A stretch of 64,000 bases of DNA, taken from Pinisolibacter aquiterrae (GTDB taxonomy: Bacteria > Pseudomonadota > Alphaproteobacteria > Rhizobiales > Ancalomicrobiaceae). Made by a program: the position numbers and the translations under genes. Location: positions 1-64,000 of the forward strand of contig NZ_JAFNIH010000061.1 in NCBI RefSeq assembly GCF_019160155.1, written 5' to 3'. Positions 1-9,168 of this stretch are shown here, piece after piece (positions within the stretch are counted from its first letter, which is position 1; every line of letters begins with the position of its first letter). The notes under the pieces are model-generated. The model did no database searches. It was not told the DNA's origin and saw only the letters and a list, made by a program, of their open reading frames with translations.

Positions 1-35
1 AGGGAGTCTTGAACGACTTGCCGATCGCCCATCAT
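1..35 (-). CDS. Transposase N-terminus, partial (runs off left edge)
   Basis: Reading leftwards from 35 the minus strand gives an ATG-ATG start followed by MMGDRQVVQDS, and the frame leaves the window. An AGGAG ribosome-binding site sits eight bases upstream of the first ATG. The residues resemble the opening of a transposase family common in Rhizobiales (MMG-R-V-QE-LF type). Only 11 full codons are visible, so the assignment is tentative and leans on the T-rich possible inverted repeat behind it. Confidence 0.4.
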   Translation of the reverse strand, partial: MMGDRQVVQDS

Positions 36-118
36 CGACTTCACTCCTGCCGCCGTGACACGAGTGAATCAGTGATCGACGCTCGGCGCAACGCCTGAGT
101 TTTTCAACAGAATCCGCC
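1..118 (-). mobile_element. Edge of an insertion sequence (partial)
   Basis: The window appears to open inside an insertion sequence that continues to the left. Two things suggest this: a short coding start on the minus strand at 35 that resembles the N-terminus of IS1182/IS5-like transposases, and a T-rich stretch at about 100-118 (TGAGTTTTTCAACAG) of the kind seen at the terminal inverted repeats of those elements. The outer boundary is inferred to lie near 115-118, some 20 bases from the groEL terminator hairpin. The other end and any target duplication are outside the window, so the family call rests on memory of typical ends and is uncertain. Confidence 0.45.
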
Positions 119-138
119 GAAAGCGGACGCGAAACGAA

Positions 139-162
139 AGAGGCGGCCTTTCGGCCGCCTCT
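139..162 (-). terminator. Rho-independent terminator of groES-groEL
   Basis: A ten-base stem (arms 139-148 and 153-162) closes a four-base loop just beyond the groEL stop codon. Read on the minus strand, the hairpin is followed by a T-rich run (CTTTCGTTTC). Position and orientation fit termination of the groESL transcript. Confidence 0.85.
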
Positions 163-190
163 CGTCGCAACTGTCCGTCGTCGGACTTCC

Positions 191-1840
<1,650 letters not shown>

Positions 1841-1918
1841 CTACTCCGGAATGAGAAAGGGAAGAGAGTGGAGCGTGGGACCGCCGGCCGAAGCCGCCGC
1901 CCCCCCGGGCGGGTGGCG

Positions 1919-2212
1919 TCAGCCGACGATGCCCAGAATGTCGCTCTCCTTCATGATCAGGAGATCCTGACCGTCGATCTTGACCTCGGTGCCGGACCAC
2001 TTGCCGAACAGCACCTTGTCGCCGGCCTTGACGTCGAGGGGAACCAGCTTGCCGCTCTCGTCGCGGGCGCCGGGGCCGACGGCCACGACTTCGCCCTCCT
2101 GGGGCTTCTCCTTGGCGGTGTCGGGGATGATGATTCCGCCGGCGGTCTTCTGCTCGGCTTCGATGCGCTTGACGACGACGCGGTCGGCGAGCGGACGGAA
2201 GGTGGTGGCCAT
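1919..2212 (-). CDS. groS: Co-chaperonin GroES (10 kDa subunit)
   Basis: GroES forms the heptameric lid of the GroEL chamber. The 97-residue protein begins [16 protein letters not shown] and contains the mobile loop (residues about 17-32, [16 protein letters not shown]) that docks on GroEL. A longer open frame exists upstream, but this ATG gives the family's usual length and N-terminus. It is the first gene of the groESL operon, preceded by a sigma-70-like promoter and a CIRCE element, so HrcA repression is expected. Confidence 0.98.
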   Translation of the reverse strand: MATTFRPLADRVVVKRIEAEQKTAGGIIIPDTAKEKPQEGEVVAVGPGARDESGKLVPLDVKAGDKVLFGKWSGTEVKIDGQDLLIMKESDILGIVG

Positions 2213-2322
2213 GGGATCTGATCCTTCGAGGGGCGAATAGAGTCGTACGGCTCCGGCCCCTCGGGTCGGTGCCGGTGTCGACACCCCTCGGGACCCGGAG
2301 CGATCCGGAGAAATCGTGGCGG

Positions 2323-2349
2323 GTAGCACTCCCCATGGGAGAGTGCCAA
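2323..2349 (-). promoter_or_regulatory. CIRCE operator (HrcA site) of groESL
   Basis: The site reads GTAGCACTC, nine bases of spacer, GAGTGCCAA. This matches the CIRCE consensus TTAGCACTC / N9 / GAGTGCTAA except near the outer ends. It lies between the predicted promoter and groES, where HrcA would block transcription. The spacer (CCCATGGGA) is nearly self-complementary itself. Confidence 0.95.
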
Positions 2350-2362
2350 CCCGGCCGGAACG

Positions 2363-2391
2363 GAGATAGGAAGCGCCGAGGCGCAAGTCAA
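2363..2391 (-). promoter_or_regulatory. Predicted groESL promoter
   Basis: On the minus strand a TTGACT -35 box (2386-2391) is followed by exactly 17 bases and a TATCTC -10 box (2363-2368). The expected start site falls just before or inside the CIRCE element, which is the usual arrangement for HrcA control. An RpoH component cannot be excluded from sequence alone. The rest of 2400-2575 holds no recognisable gene. Confidence 0.75.
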
Positions 2392-2575
2392 GGCGCGGCG
2401 CAGCATCGAAGCGCGATGCGCCGCCGCGCGGACGCGGCCGGGAGGCTCGCGGCGGCGGCACGGCACGTCCGCCGGTTCGAAGCGTCGCGCGCGAAGGCGC
2501 GCCCGAACGGGCGTCGGCCGGTCGGGCCGCACCCCCCGTGAATTCCCGCCGTGCCGGGCTATCACGAGAGGGATG

Positions 2576-3076
2576 TCAGACGAAACCGAGCAGGCGCCGG
2601 ATGCGGCCGAGGCGGCTCCGGAGACGGCCGAAGCGGCTCAGCGTGCGCGCGAAGACGGGAGAGAAGGCCCGGCGGCAGATCGCCAGCTTGCGGATCCGGC
2701 CGACCACGCGCCACTCGGCCTCGGATCCGGCCGGGAAGAAGGCGATCGACCCCACCTCGAGCATGTGGAGGCGGCCGCTCTCGTCGGTCACCTCGACCCG
2801 CCCCTCGAGAATGTGGACGGTCTCGTCCCAATCGAAGCGCCAGCGGAAGGTGCCCTCGGTGCAGTCCCACAGCGTGGTCACCGCGAAGTCGTCGCGACCG
2901 CGCGCCAGCACGATCGAGCGGGCGCGCGGGTCGCCGTCGAGAATCCAGGAGGGTTCGATCGGTGTGTCGGCCCAATCGTTGCGATGCTCGTGCGTGAAGA
3001 CCGTGCGGCCGAGCGGCACATGGGTCGGCACCGAGAAGGGACGAGAGGCGGACGGAAGGGCGATCGACAGGGCCAT
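2576..3076 (-). CDS. Cupin domain protein (EutQ/DUF861-like)
   Basis: A 166-residue cytoplasmic protein with a single cupin barrel in its middle: the segment WDCTEGTFRWRFDWDETVHILEG is followed by a second strand set with a proline-glycine turn (FFPAGSEAEWRV, about residues 112-123). These resemble the two cupin motifs of the Cupin_3 (DUF861) family, often found in proteins of unknown or ligand-sensing role. The C-terminal 35 residues are strongly basic (repeated RFGRLRSRLGRIRR) and may bind membrane or nucleic acid. It stands alone upstream of groESL. The substrate is unknown. Confidence 0.8.
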   Translation of the reverse strand: MALSIALPSASRPFSVPTHVPLGRTVFTHEHRNDWADTPIEPSWILDGDPRARSIVLARGRDDFAVTTLWDCTEGTFRWRFDWDETVHILEGRVEVTDESGRLHMLEVGSIAFFPAGSEAEWRVVGRIRKLAICRRAFSPVFARTLSRFGRLRSRLGRIRRLLGFV

Positions 3077-3242
3077 CTGGACAAGTACTCCGAAAGAGGT
3101 GCCGGCAAACCGGCGAAGGAACGCCCCCTCTCTAACGAGGGGGGTGGGAAGGGCCGGTTGTCGCGATCGTTCGAATTGGATCGATCGTGGACCGGCCCGA
3201 GGATGTGGTTTCTTCTTCCTCTACGCCGCGCGGCCCCTCGCC

Positions 3243-3488
3243 TCAGAAGAAGACCGCGCGGATCACCACCACCCAGAAGCCGAGCGAAAAGGCGAGGAGG
3301 CCGAGGCGCGCCCAGCGTTCCCACCCCTGCCGGGGTTCGGCATCGATCGCGGCCTCGACCTCCTCGAGTTCAGGAGGCGCCTCGGCGACGACGAAGCGTT
3401 CGATGAAGGAAATTCCATCGAGACAGCATCGCGGGTCCCCGTAGGTCGTAATCGGATTTGGCTCGCATGTATCTTTCCCGTCGCCCAT
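3243..3488 (-). CDS. Small protein with C-terminal membrane helix
   Basis: An 81-residue hypothetical protein. The first half is polar, with a cysteine pair near residue 21. An acidic stretch follows (PPELEEVEAAIDAE), and one hydrophobic helix occupies about residues 61-80 and ends the protein (LGLLAFSLGFWVVVIRAVFF), as in tail-anchored proteins. A GAGG/GGGA ribosome-binding site precedes the ATG. I do not recognise a family. The reading frame has the GC-rich third positions of its neighbours, which supports it being real. Confidence 0.6.
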   Translation of the reverse strand: MGDGKDTCEPNPITTYGDPRCCLDGISFIERFVVAEAPPELEEVEAAIDAEPRQGWERWARLGLLAFSLGFWVVVIRAVFF

Positions 3489-3831
3489 CGCATCCCACCT
3501 CGATGAATCGTGAACAAAAAGAAATACAAAAACGTCAGCCGCCGTTCGTATTTCTTAAATGAAGGTACGACGGGAGCACATGGTCAAACAAATCGCTTTG
3601 TTTCGATTTATACGTTAAATGTTTAAGTAACGTGGCGTAATTATCAATTCATCAATCATGAATCGGACGTAACCGCCGACACATACGGCGTATGTCGAAG
3701 TGACCCATTCCAGATACGCAATGCTGGTATGAACATAACGCATCACGGAACGCTGTGGACGGAATCCAGCGGTCCGATCGACCCGGCGACGGCGTGACGG
3801 CCGCCGGCGGGAGACGGCGCGAGCGTGCCGC
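3489..3831. other. AT-rich intergenic island with dyads
   Basis: This 343-base gap holds no convincing gene. Roughly 3515-3720 is strikingly AT-rich against its surroundings. It contains a hairpin-forming dyad AAACAAA-tcgc-TTTGTTT (3586-3603) and an operator-like palindrome ACATACG-g-CGTATGT (3681-3695). The longest start-to-stop frame noticed is a 19-codon one at about 3559, which I do not consider a gene. It could be the control region of the 81-residue protein, a small RNA locus, or a remnant of transferred DNA. Confidence 0.6.
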
Positions 3832-5586
3832 TCAGCCGGGCGACTGGGCGGCGTCCGCCTCCTCGTCCTGCAACTCGCCCGCCTCGACCAGGGCGGCGAA
3901 ACGGCCCTTCGCGGCGACGAGATCGTCGAAACGGCCGCGCTCCAGGATACGCCCGGCCTCCATGTAGAGGATCTGGTCGGCGGAGCGGACGGTCGAGAGG
4001 CGGTGGGCGATGACGAAGGTGGTGCGGTTCTTCGAGAGCGTCTCGAGCGCGCGTTTGATCTTCAGCTCGGTCTCGTTGTCGAGGGCCGAGGTCGCCTCGT
4101 CGAGGATCAGGACGGGGGCGTTCTTCAGGACCGCGCGGGCGATGGCGAGGCGCTGACGCTCGCCGCCGGACAGGCCCCGGCCGCGCTCGCCGGCGCGGGT
4201 GTCGTAGCCGCCCTGCTTGCCCTCGATGAAACCGGAGGCCTCGGCGAGACGGGCGGCGGCGCGGATTTCGTCGTCGGTGGCGTCGGGCTTGCCGATGCGG
4301 AGGTTCTCGGCGATCGAGCGATCGAAGAGGCCCGGGTCCTGGAAGACGACGCCGATGGCGCGGCGGATGCTGTCGAGGGTGACGTCGCGCAAATCCTGAC
4401 CGTCGATGGTGATCCTCCCCTCGTCGGGATCGCGGACGCGCTGGAGGAGGGCGAGCGCGGTCGACTTGCCGGAGCCGGTCGGGCCGACGATCGCCAGCGT
4501 CTCGCCCGGTTCGGCGACGAAGGAGACGTCGAAGATGCCCGAAGTCGAGCGCGGGTAGCGGAAGGTGACGCGGTCGAAGACGACGCGGCCGCCGGTGACG
4601 ACGAGGGCCGGAGCGTTCGGCTCTTCCGCCAGGGTCGAGGTCCGGTCGAGCACCTCGAAGAACTGGCGCATGCCCGCCGCCTCGAACACCAGGGTCGAGA
4701 GAAACTGGGTCAACTGATCGAGCCGGCCGATCAGCATGGTCGCGAAGCCGACGAAGGAGACGATCTCACCGACCGTGATCTCGCCCTTCGCGTGGAGCGC
4801 GGTGCCGAGCGCGAAGAGGGAGACGATGGTGATGGTCGCCGCCGCCCGGGTCAGGACCGAGGCGAGCGCCCACCAGTTCAGCACCGGAAACTGGGCGGCG
4901 ATCAGGTTGCCCATGATCGACTGGAGCGCCCTCGCCTCGTCCTGCAGGCGGGTGAAGCTCTGCACCACCGAGACGTTGCCGATGACGTCGACGACGCGGC
5001 CGGAGAGCTGGGCGTGATAGGATTCGGCGCGTTCCTGGCCGAAGCGGGTCTTGCGGACGACGATCACCGAGAGGGTGCCGTAGACGACCATCAGCGCGAC
5101 CAGGAGCAGGCCCATGCGCCAGTTCATCCAGATCGACACCGGGATCAGCGCCACCAGCATCACCACCGCCGTCAGATGTTCGCGGAAGACCGAGAGCAAC
5201 AGCGAGAAGAGGTGATCGGTGCCGCGCAGCATCACCGCGATCAGACGACCCGACTGCTCGTCGGAATGGAACGAGGCCGGGAGTTGGATGACGTGCTCGA
5301 AGAAGGACTTCATCACCTCGAGCCGGCGGCGGTGGGCGAGCCTGTCGGCGTGGAGCGAGACGAAGATGCCGGCGGCGATGCCGAGAAAGCCGAGCCCGGC
5401 CCACAGCGCCACCAGGGTCATCGCCGGCCGATCGTGGGTCAGCGCGTCGACGACGCGGCCGAACAGGATCGGCTCGGCGAAGCCGAGGAAGGCGAGCACG
5501 ATACCGGCGACGGCGAGGCCGGCGGCGAGCCCCTTGTCGGGACCGACCAGGGCGACGGCGCGGAAATAGAGACGGAAGAAGCTCAT
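3832..5586 (-). CDS. ndvA: NdvA-like ABC exporter (cyclic glucan type)
   Basis: A half-size ABC exporter: a six-helix membrane domain (about residues 15-300) fused to an ATPase. Walker A is GPTGSGKST, the signature is LSGGERQR, Walker B is VLILDEATSALD, and the switch histidine is in IAHRLST. The N-terminus MSFFRLYFRAV, the phrase ADRLAHRRR and the segment QFPVLNWWALAS follow beta-1,2-glucan exporter NdvA/ChvA closely, which moves cyclic glucan to the periplasm in rhizobia. The frame is open 63 bases further upstream; I chose the ATG that matches the family start. No glucan synthase gene is nearby, so another substrate is possible. Confidence 0.85.
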   Translation of the reverse strand: MSFFRLYFRAVALVGPDKGLAAGLAVAGIVLAFLGFAEPILFGRVVDALTHDRPAMTLVALWAGLGFLGIAAGIFVSLHADRLAHRRRLEVMKSFFEHVIQLPASFHSDEQSGRLIAVMLRGTDHLFSLLLSVFREHLTAVVMLVALIPVSIWMNWRMGLLLVALMVVYGTLSVIVVRKTRFGQERAESYHAQLSGRVVDVIGNVSVVQSFTRLQDEARALQSIMGNLIAAQFPVLNWWALASVLTRAAATITIVSLFALGTALHAKGEITVGEIVSFVGFATMLIGRLDQLTQFLSTLVFEAAGMRQFFEVLDRTSTLAEEPNAPALVVTGGRVVFDRVTFRYPRSTSGIFDVSFVAEPGETLAIVGPTGSGKSTALALLQRVRDPDEGRITIDGQDLRDVTLDSIRRAIGVVFQDPGLFDRSIAENLRIGKPDATDDEIRAAARLAEASGFIEGKQGGYDTRAGERGRGLSGGERQRLAIARAVLKNAPVLILDEATSALDNETELKIKRALETLSKNRTTFVIAHRLSTVRSADQILYMEAGRILERGRFDDLVAAKGRFAALVEAGELQDEEADAAQSPG

Positions 5587-5689
5587 CGGCGCGAGGGTCC
5601 GAGGTACGAGGCGGGACCTCGTCATGCACCGGCGAAGGGCCGGTTGCAATGGGCTCGCGCCGGTCGGGACCGGCGATGCGGACCTAGCG

Positions 5690-5884
5690 TCAGTTCTTGA
5701 CGTCGAAGCCGGTCGCCTCGATCGCCGCCTTGGCGGCGTCGGGGGTCAGCGCGCCCTTCAGCTCGACGCGGCCGCTGGCGAGGTCGACGGCAACCTCGGC
5801 GGTCGGATCGGCCTTCTTCAGCGCCCGTTCGACCGACTGGACGCAGCCCTGGCAGGTCATGCCTTCGACTTCGAGAGTGATCAT
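5690..5884 (-). CDS. copZ: CopZ-like heavy-metal-associated protein
   Basis: A 64-residue single HMA domain with the metal-binding motif GMTCQGC near residues 8-13 and a beta-alpha-beta-beta-alpha-beta pattern, typical of soluble copper chaperones that hand Cu(I) to P-type ATPases. Two ATGs lie in frame, at 5890 and 5884. The AAAGGG ribosome-binding site touches the first and is six bases from the second, so the second is chosen. No copper ATPase is next to it, so its partner must be elsewhere. Confidence 0.88.
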   Translation of the reverse strand: MITLEVEGMTCQGCVQSVERALKKADPTAEVAVDLASGRVELKGALTPDAAKAAIEATGFDVKN

Positions 5885-6130
5885 GGCCATCCCTTTCGTC
5901 ACGCGCCCGAGGGGCGCGGCACACGGATTTGTCACTCTCATTTGGCGACCGTGCCCCCGGCGGGTCAAGCCGGCCGCGATCACGGTCGCGAGACCGCGCC
6001 GCGACCGTGGAAAACCACCGGCGCCGGGCCGTCCAGGCGGGTCGGCGATTGGCCACGCCATGGTGAATCAGGCATGGTGGCGCGAACAGTCTCACGTGGC
6101 CCCCTTCGGCGCCGCGCCGGATCCCCTCGC

Positions 6131-7741
6131 ATGCGCCGTTTCGCCGATCTCTTCGTCGCGATCTGCATCCCGATCGTCTCGGTCTCGGCCGGCGCGGTCG
6201 CGCATTGGCAGTTCGCGACCTCGGCGACGACGACGGTGGCGATCGCGGCCGGCGTGCTGCTGGTTCTCGCCGCCCTGCAATGGGGGCTGAGACGGCGGGC
6301 GCGGCGTGACGCCGATCGGGAGAGCCTCGAGTTCCTCAGCCGGCGTCTGGCGCAACTCGCCGGCGACAACGAGGCGATGGAGCGGCGCCTGCGCGCCCTC
6401 GAGGACGGCGGCGGACGCCGCCATCGCGAGGAGCTCGATCAGGTCGTGGCCGAGATCGAGGTGATCGGCACGCTCACCCGGCAGGTGATCGAGGCCGTCG
6501 CCGATCTCGAGGTGCAGTTCACCGAGGCCCGCAGCGCGGTCATTCGCGGCGGCGGGGCGACGACGGCGATCGAGGCCACGGCGGCCGAGCCGGCCCGGGC
6601 GGCGCCGCGCGCGGGTCCGCGTTCGCCCTTGGTGCCGGAGCGCTTCGCCCATCTCGACGAGGACGGGTTCCTGGCGCTGGTCAGGCGGGCGGTCGACGCC
6701 GAGCGCATCGACGTCCATCTCCAGCCGATCGTCAGCCTGCCGCAGCGCAAGGTGCGCTTCTACGAGGCGCTGACCCGGCTGCGCGGCGAGGACGGCGAGC
6801 CGATCCATCCGTCCGACTACATCCCGATCGCCGAATCGCGCGGCTACATGGCGGCGATCGACGAGCAGATCCTCCTGAAGTCGGTGGCGATCCTGCGGCG
6901 TCTGGCCGAACGCTCGCGCGAGGTCGGGGTGTTCCTCAACCTCTCCGCCGCGAGCCTCGGTCATCCCGGCTTCTTCCGCGAGTTCCTCCAGTTCATGGAG
7001 ACCAACCGCGATCTCGCGGACATGCTGGTGCTCGAATTCCCGCAAGGGGCGGTCCGGGCGATGGGGCCGATCGAGAACGAGGGCATGCGGGCGCTGAAGG
7101 AGCTCGGTTTCCGCTTCTCGATCGATCAGATGAGCGATCTGAAGATCAGCTTCCAGAACCTCGCCGATCGCGGCTTCCGCTGGGCCAAGATCTCGGCCGA
7201 CCGTCTCCTCAATCGTTCCGAGGAGCTCGGGACCGACATTCACCCGGTCGATCTCACCGACTACTTCCGCCGCTTCGGCATGGAACTGATCGCCGATCAC
7301 ATCGAGCGCGAGACGGAAGTGGTCGACGTGCTCGACTACGGGGTGCGGCTCGGTCAGGGCTTCCTGTTCGCGCCGCCGCGCCCGGTCCGGATCGATTCCT
7401 CCAACATCGAGCGCCCGTCCGGCGCGCTGGCACAGGCCGCCGCCGCAGCCCGGACGGCGGCGGCCGCACGTCCCGCCGCCGAGGCCCGCACCGTCACAGA
7501 GACCCGGCCCGCCGCCGAAGCACGGCCCGCGCCCGAGCCGCGCCCGGCCGTGGAGCCCGCCGCCGCGCCGATGCCGCGCCCGCAGCCGGCGGTGCCCGCC
7601 CGTCCGGCGACGGCGGCTCGTCCCGCGCCGGCGCCGGCGCCGGCGCCGCGTAAGCCGGCCCCGCGCGCCGAGGCCGACGAGGCGCCGCGCCCGGGCATCC
7701 GCATCATCCCCGCCACCGGAACCGGCCCCACCCGGAGCTGA
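6131..7741 (+). CDS. TipF-like membrane protein with degenerate EAL domain
   Basis: A 536-residue protein with two N-terminal membrane helices (about 8-25 and 33-52), a coiled coil (60-130), an EAL domain (about 175-415) and a Pro/Ala/Arg low-complexity tail (430-536). This is the architecture of TipF, the c-di-GMP receptor that positions flagella in Caulobacter. The EAL motif at 212-214, Asn270 and Glu302 are kept. The DDFGTG metal site has become IDQMSD (second Asp to Gln) and AEG(V/I)E has become ADHIE. Phosphodiesterase activity is therefore unlikely and nucleotide binding more likely. Upstream starts exist, but this ATG begins the first membrane helix. Confidence 0.8.
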   Translation: MRRFADLFVAICIPIVSVSAGAVAHWQFATSATTTVAIAAGVLLVLAALQWGLRRRARRDADRESLEFLSRRLAQLAGDNEAMERRLRALEDGGGRRHREELDQVVAEIEVIGTLTRQVIEAVADLEVQFTEARSAVIRGGGATTAIEATAAEPARAAPRAGPRSPLVPERFAHLDEDGFLALVRRAVDAERIDVHLQPIVSLPQRKVRFYEALTRLRGEDGEPIHPSDYIPIAESRGYMAAIDEQILLKSVAILRRLAERSREVGVFLNLSAASLGHPGFFREFLQFMETNRDLADMLVLEFPQGAVRAMGPIENEGMRALKELGFRFSIDQMSDLKISFQNLADRGFRWAKISADRLLNRSEELGTDIHPVDLTDYFRRFGMELIADHIERETEVVDVLDYGVRLGQGFLFAPPRPVRIDSSNIERPSGALAQAAAAARTAAAARPAAEARTVTETRPAAEARPAPEPRPAVEPAAAPMPRPQPAVPARPATAARPAPAPAPAPRKPAPRAEADEAPRPGIRIIPATGTGPTRS

Positions 7742-7765
7742 GAGCGGCGACGCCCCCTCCCCCTT

Positions 7766-8218
7766 TCAGTCCGCGCGCGTCGACAGGGCGCGGAACATCG
7801 CGCGTGCCTCGTCCGCGCGGAGGCCCGGCGTCGCCGCCTCGAGGTCGCGATGCGCGACACGCCACAGCGGTACCGCCTCGGCGAGGCGGCGGCGGCCCGC
7901 CTCGGTCAGGATCAGGCGGCGGGCGCGACGATCCCGTTCGGCGACGGCGGTCGCGACCAGTCCCTGCCGCTGGAGCGGCTTCAACGCCGCGATCAGGGTG
8001 GTGCGGTCCATGGCGAGAAGCTCGGCGACCGATCCCGGCGACGGCGGCTCCGGCCGGTTCAGCGCCATCAGCAGCGAGAACTGACCGTTGGTGAGGCCGA
8101 CCGGCCGCAACACCTCGTCGAAGCGGCGCGCCAGCGCCCTTGCCGCCCGCTGGGCATGGAGACAGAGGCAGGTGTCGCGAACCTCGATCGTGGTCTCGTA
8201 GGGGAGAAGATTCGACAT
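7766..8218 (-). CDS. MarR-family transcriptional regulator
   Basis: A 150-residue winged-helix repressor. The recognition region is around residues 62-85 (SVAELLAMDRTTLIAALKPLQ) and the wing is AERDRRARRLILTEAGRRRL, both standard for MarR. Two cysteines sit in an N-terminal DTCLCLH stretch, which could be redox-sensitive as in OhrR-type members, though this is inference. It is transcribed divergently from the VOC protein at 8333, and a perfect 14-base palindrome lies ten bases before its start codon, pointing to autoregulation. Confidence 0.9.
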   Translation of the reverse strand: MSNLLPYETTIEVRDTCLCLHAQRAARALARRFDEVLRPVGLTNGQFSLLMALNRPEPPSPGSVAELLAMDRTTLIAALKPLQRQGLVATAVAERDRRARRLILTEAGRRRLAEAVPLWRVAHRDLEAATPGLRADEARAMFRALSTRAD

Positions 8219-8228
8219 GCCCTAGATA

Positions 8229-8242
8229 TGTTGATATCAACA
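8229..8242. promoter_or_regulatory. Palindromic operator, probable MarR site
   Basis: TGTTGATATCAACA is a perfect 14-base palindrome in the 114-base gap between the divergent marR-type and VOC genes. Its size and symmetry suit a MarR dimer. The position next to the regulator's own start fits autoregulation with co-control of the VOC gene. Confidence 0.7.
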
Positions 8243-8332
8243 GTCGACGTCAAGCCGCCCGCGCGGCGCTTCGACCGTCCCGGCGCGACCGCGCGGCGGT
8301 GCGGGCGATCGTCGGATGGAGGAAAACGACCG

Positions 8333-9094
8333 ATGACGGTGATCCGCGACTTCGTCTGGTACGAACTCACCACGCCCGACAAGGCGGCGGCCGAGGCCTT
8401 CTATGCCGCCGTGTGCGGTTGGACTCTGGTCGATTCCGGAATGCCCGGCGGCAGCTATGCCCTGGCGCGGATCGGCGAGCGGCCGATCGCCGGCCTGATG
8501 GGCCCGATGCCGGGATGCGACATGAGCGGCCGCTTCGGCTGGATGGGCTACGTCGGCGTCGACGACCTGCCGGCCACCGTCGCGCGGGTCGAGAGTCTGG
8601 GCGGGCGCCTGCTGTTCGGGCCGATGGAGGTCCCGGAGGTCGGCCCCTTCGCGGTCGTCGCCGATCCGCAAGGGGCGGTGCTCGGCCTCTTCGCTCCGGT
8701 CATGGCGATGGCCCCGCTCGCGCCGATGACGCCGGGCGCGTTCGCCTGGCACGAACTCATGACCGGCGACCCCGGCGCCGCCATGGCCTTCCACGCGGAG
8801 ATGTTCGGCTGGAGGGCCGATCAGGTCTTTCCCATGGGCGCGATGGGCGACTACCGGCTCTTCGCCGGCGAGGCCGGCGCGATCGGCGGCATGGCGCCGG
8901 CGCCCCAGGGGGTGGCGCCGGGCTGGCTCTATTACGTCGCGGTCGACGACATCGACACGGCGATCGAGCGGATCGGCACGGCCGGCGGGCGGCTCGTGCT
9001 CGGCCCGATGGAGGTGCCGGGCGGCGCCTTCGTGGTGCAGGCGAGCGACCCGCAGGGGATCCGTTTCGCCCTGGTCGGCCCGAGGCATAGATAG
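8333..9094 (+). CDS. Tandem VOC (glyoxalase/bleomycin-resistance fold) protein
   Basis: A 253-residue cytoplasmic protein made of two similar VOC modules. The first is about residues 3-122 (FVWYELTTPDKAAAEAFY ... VADPQGAVLGLF), the second about 136-250 (FAWHELMTGDPGAAMAFH ... ASDPQGIRFALV). Each ends in the same GPMEVP ... DPQG turn. Such duplicated VOC proteins resemble hydroxylase/CFP30-like members; the reaction is not known. A TGGAGGA ribosome-binding site lies nine bases before the ATG. The divergent MarR regulator and the shared palindrome suggest induction by a small molecule that the protein handles or binds. Confidence 0.88.
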   Translation: MTVIRDFVWYELTTPDKAAAEAFYAAVCGWTLVDSGMPGGSYALARIGERPIAGLMGPMPGCDMSGRFGWMGYVGVDDLPATVARVESLGGRLLFGPMEVPEVGPFAVVADPQGAVLGLFAPVMAMAPLAPMTPGAFAWHELMTGDPGAAMAFHAEMFGWRADQVFPMGAMGDYRLFAGEAGAIGGMAPAPQGVAPGWLYYVAVDDIDTAIERIGTAGGRLVLGPMEVPGGAFVVQASDPQGIRFALVGPRHR

Positions 9095-9109
9095 GCCCCG
9101 AGACGGCTG

Positions 9110-9148
9110 AAGCCGCGAGGGCGGCCTCGAGACCCGCCTCGCGGCTTT
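9110..9148. terminator. Bidirectional terminator hairpin
   Basis: A long GC-rich stem (AAGCCGCGAGG.. paired with ..CTCGCGGCTT, one bulged G) lies between the convergent VOC and cheZ genes. It has T residues after the plus-strand arm only, and probably serves both. Confidence 0.7.
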
Positions 9149-9168
9149 CGAAACGCCGGGTCGGCGCC

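Noticed and set aside
4003-5700. A 565-residue plus-strand frame opposite the ABC exporter
   Set aside because: The exporter on the minus strand has all ABC motifs. The opposite frame is Glu/Asp/Arg/Gly-rich without any domain pattern.
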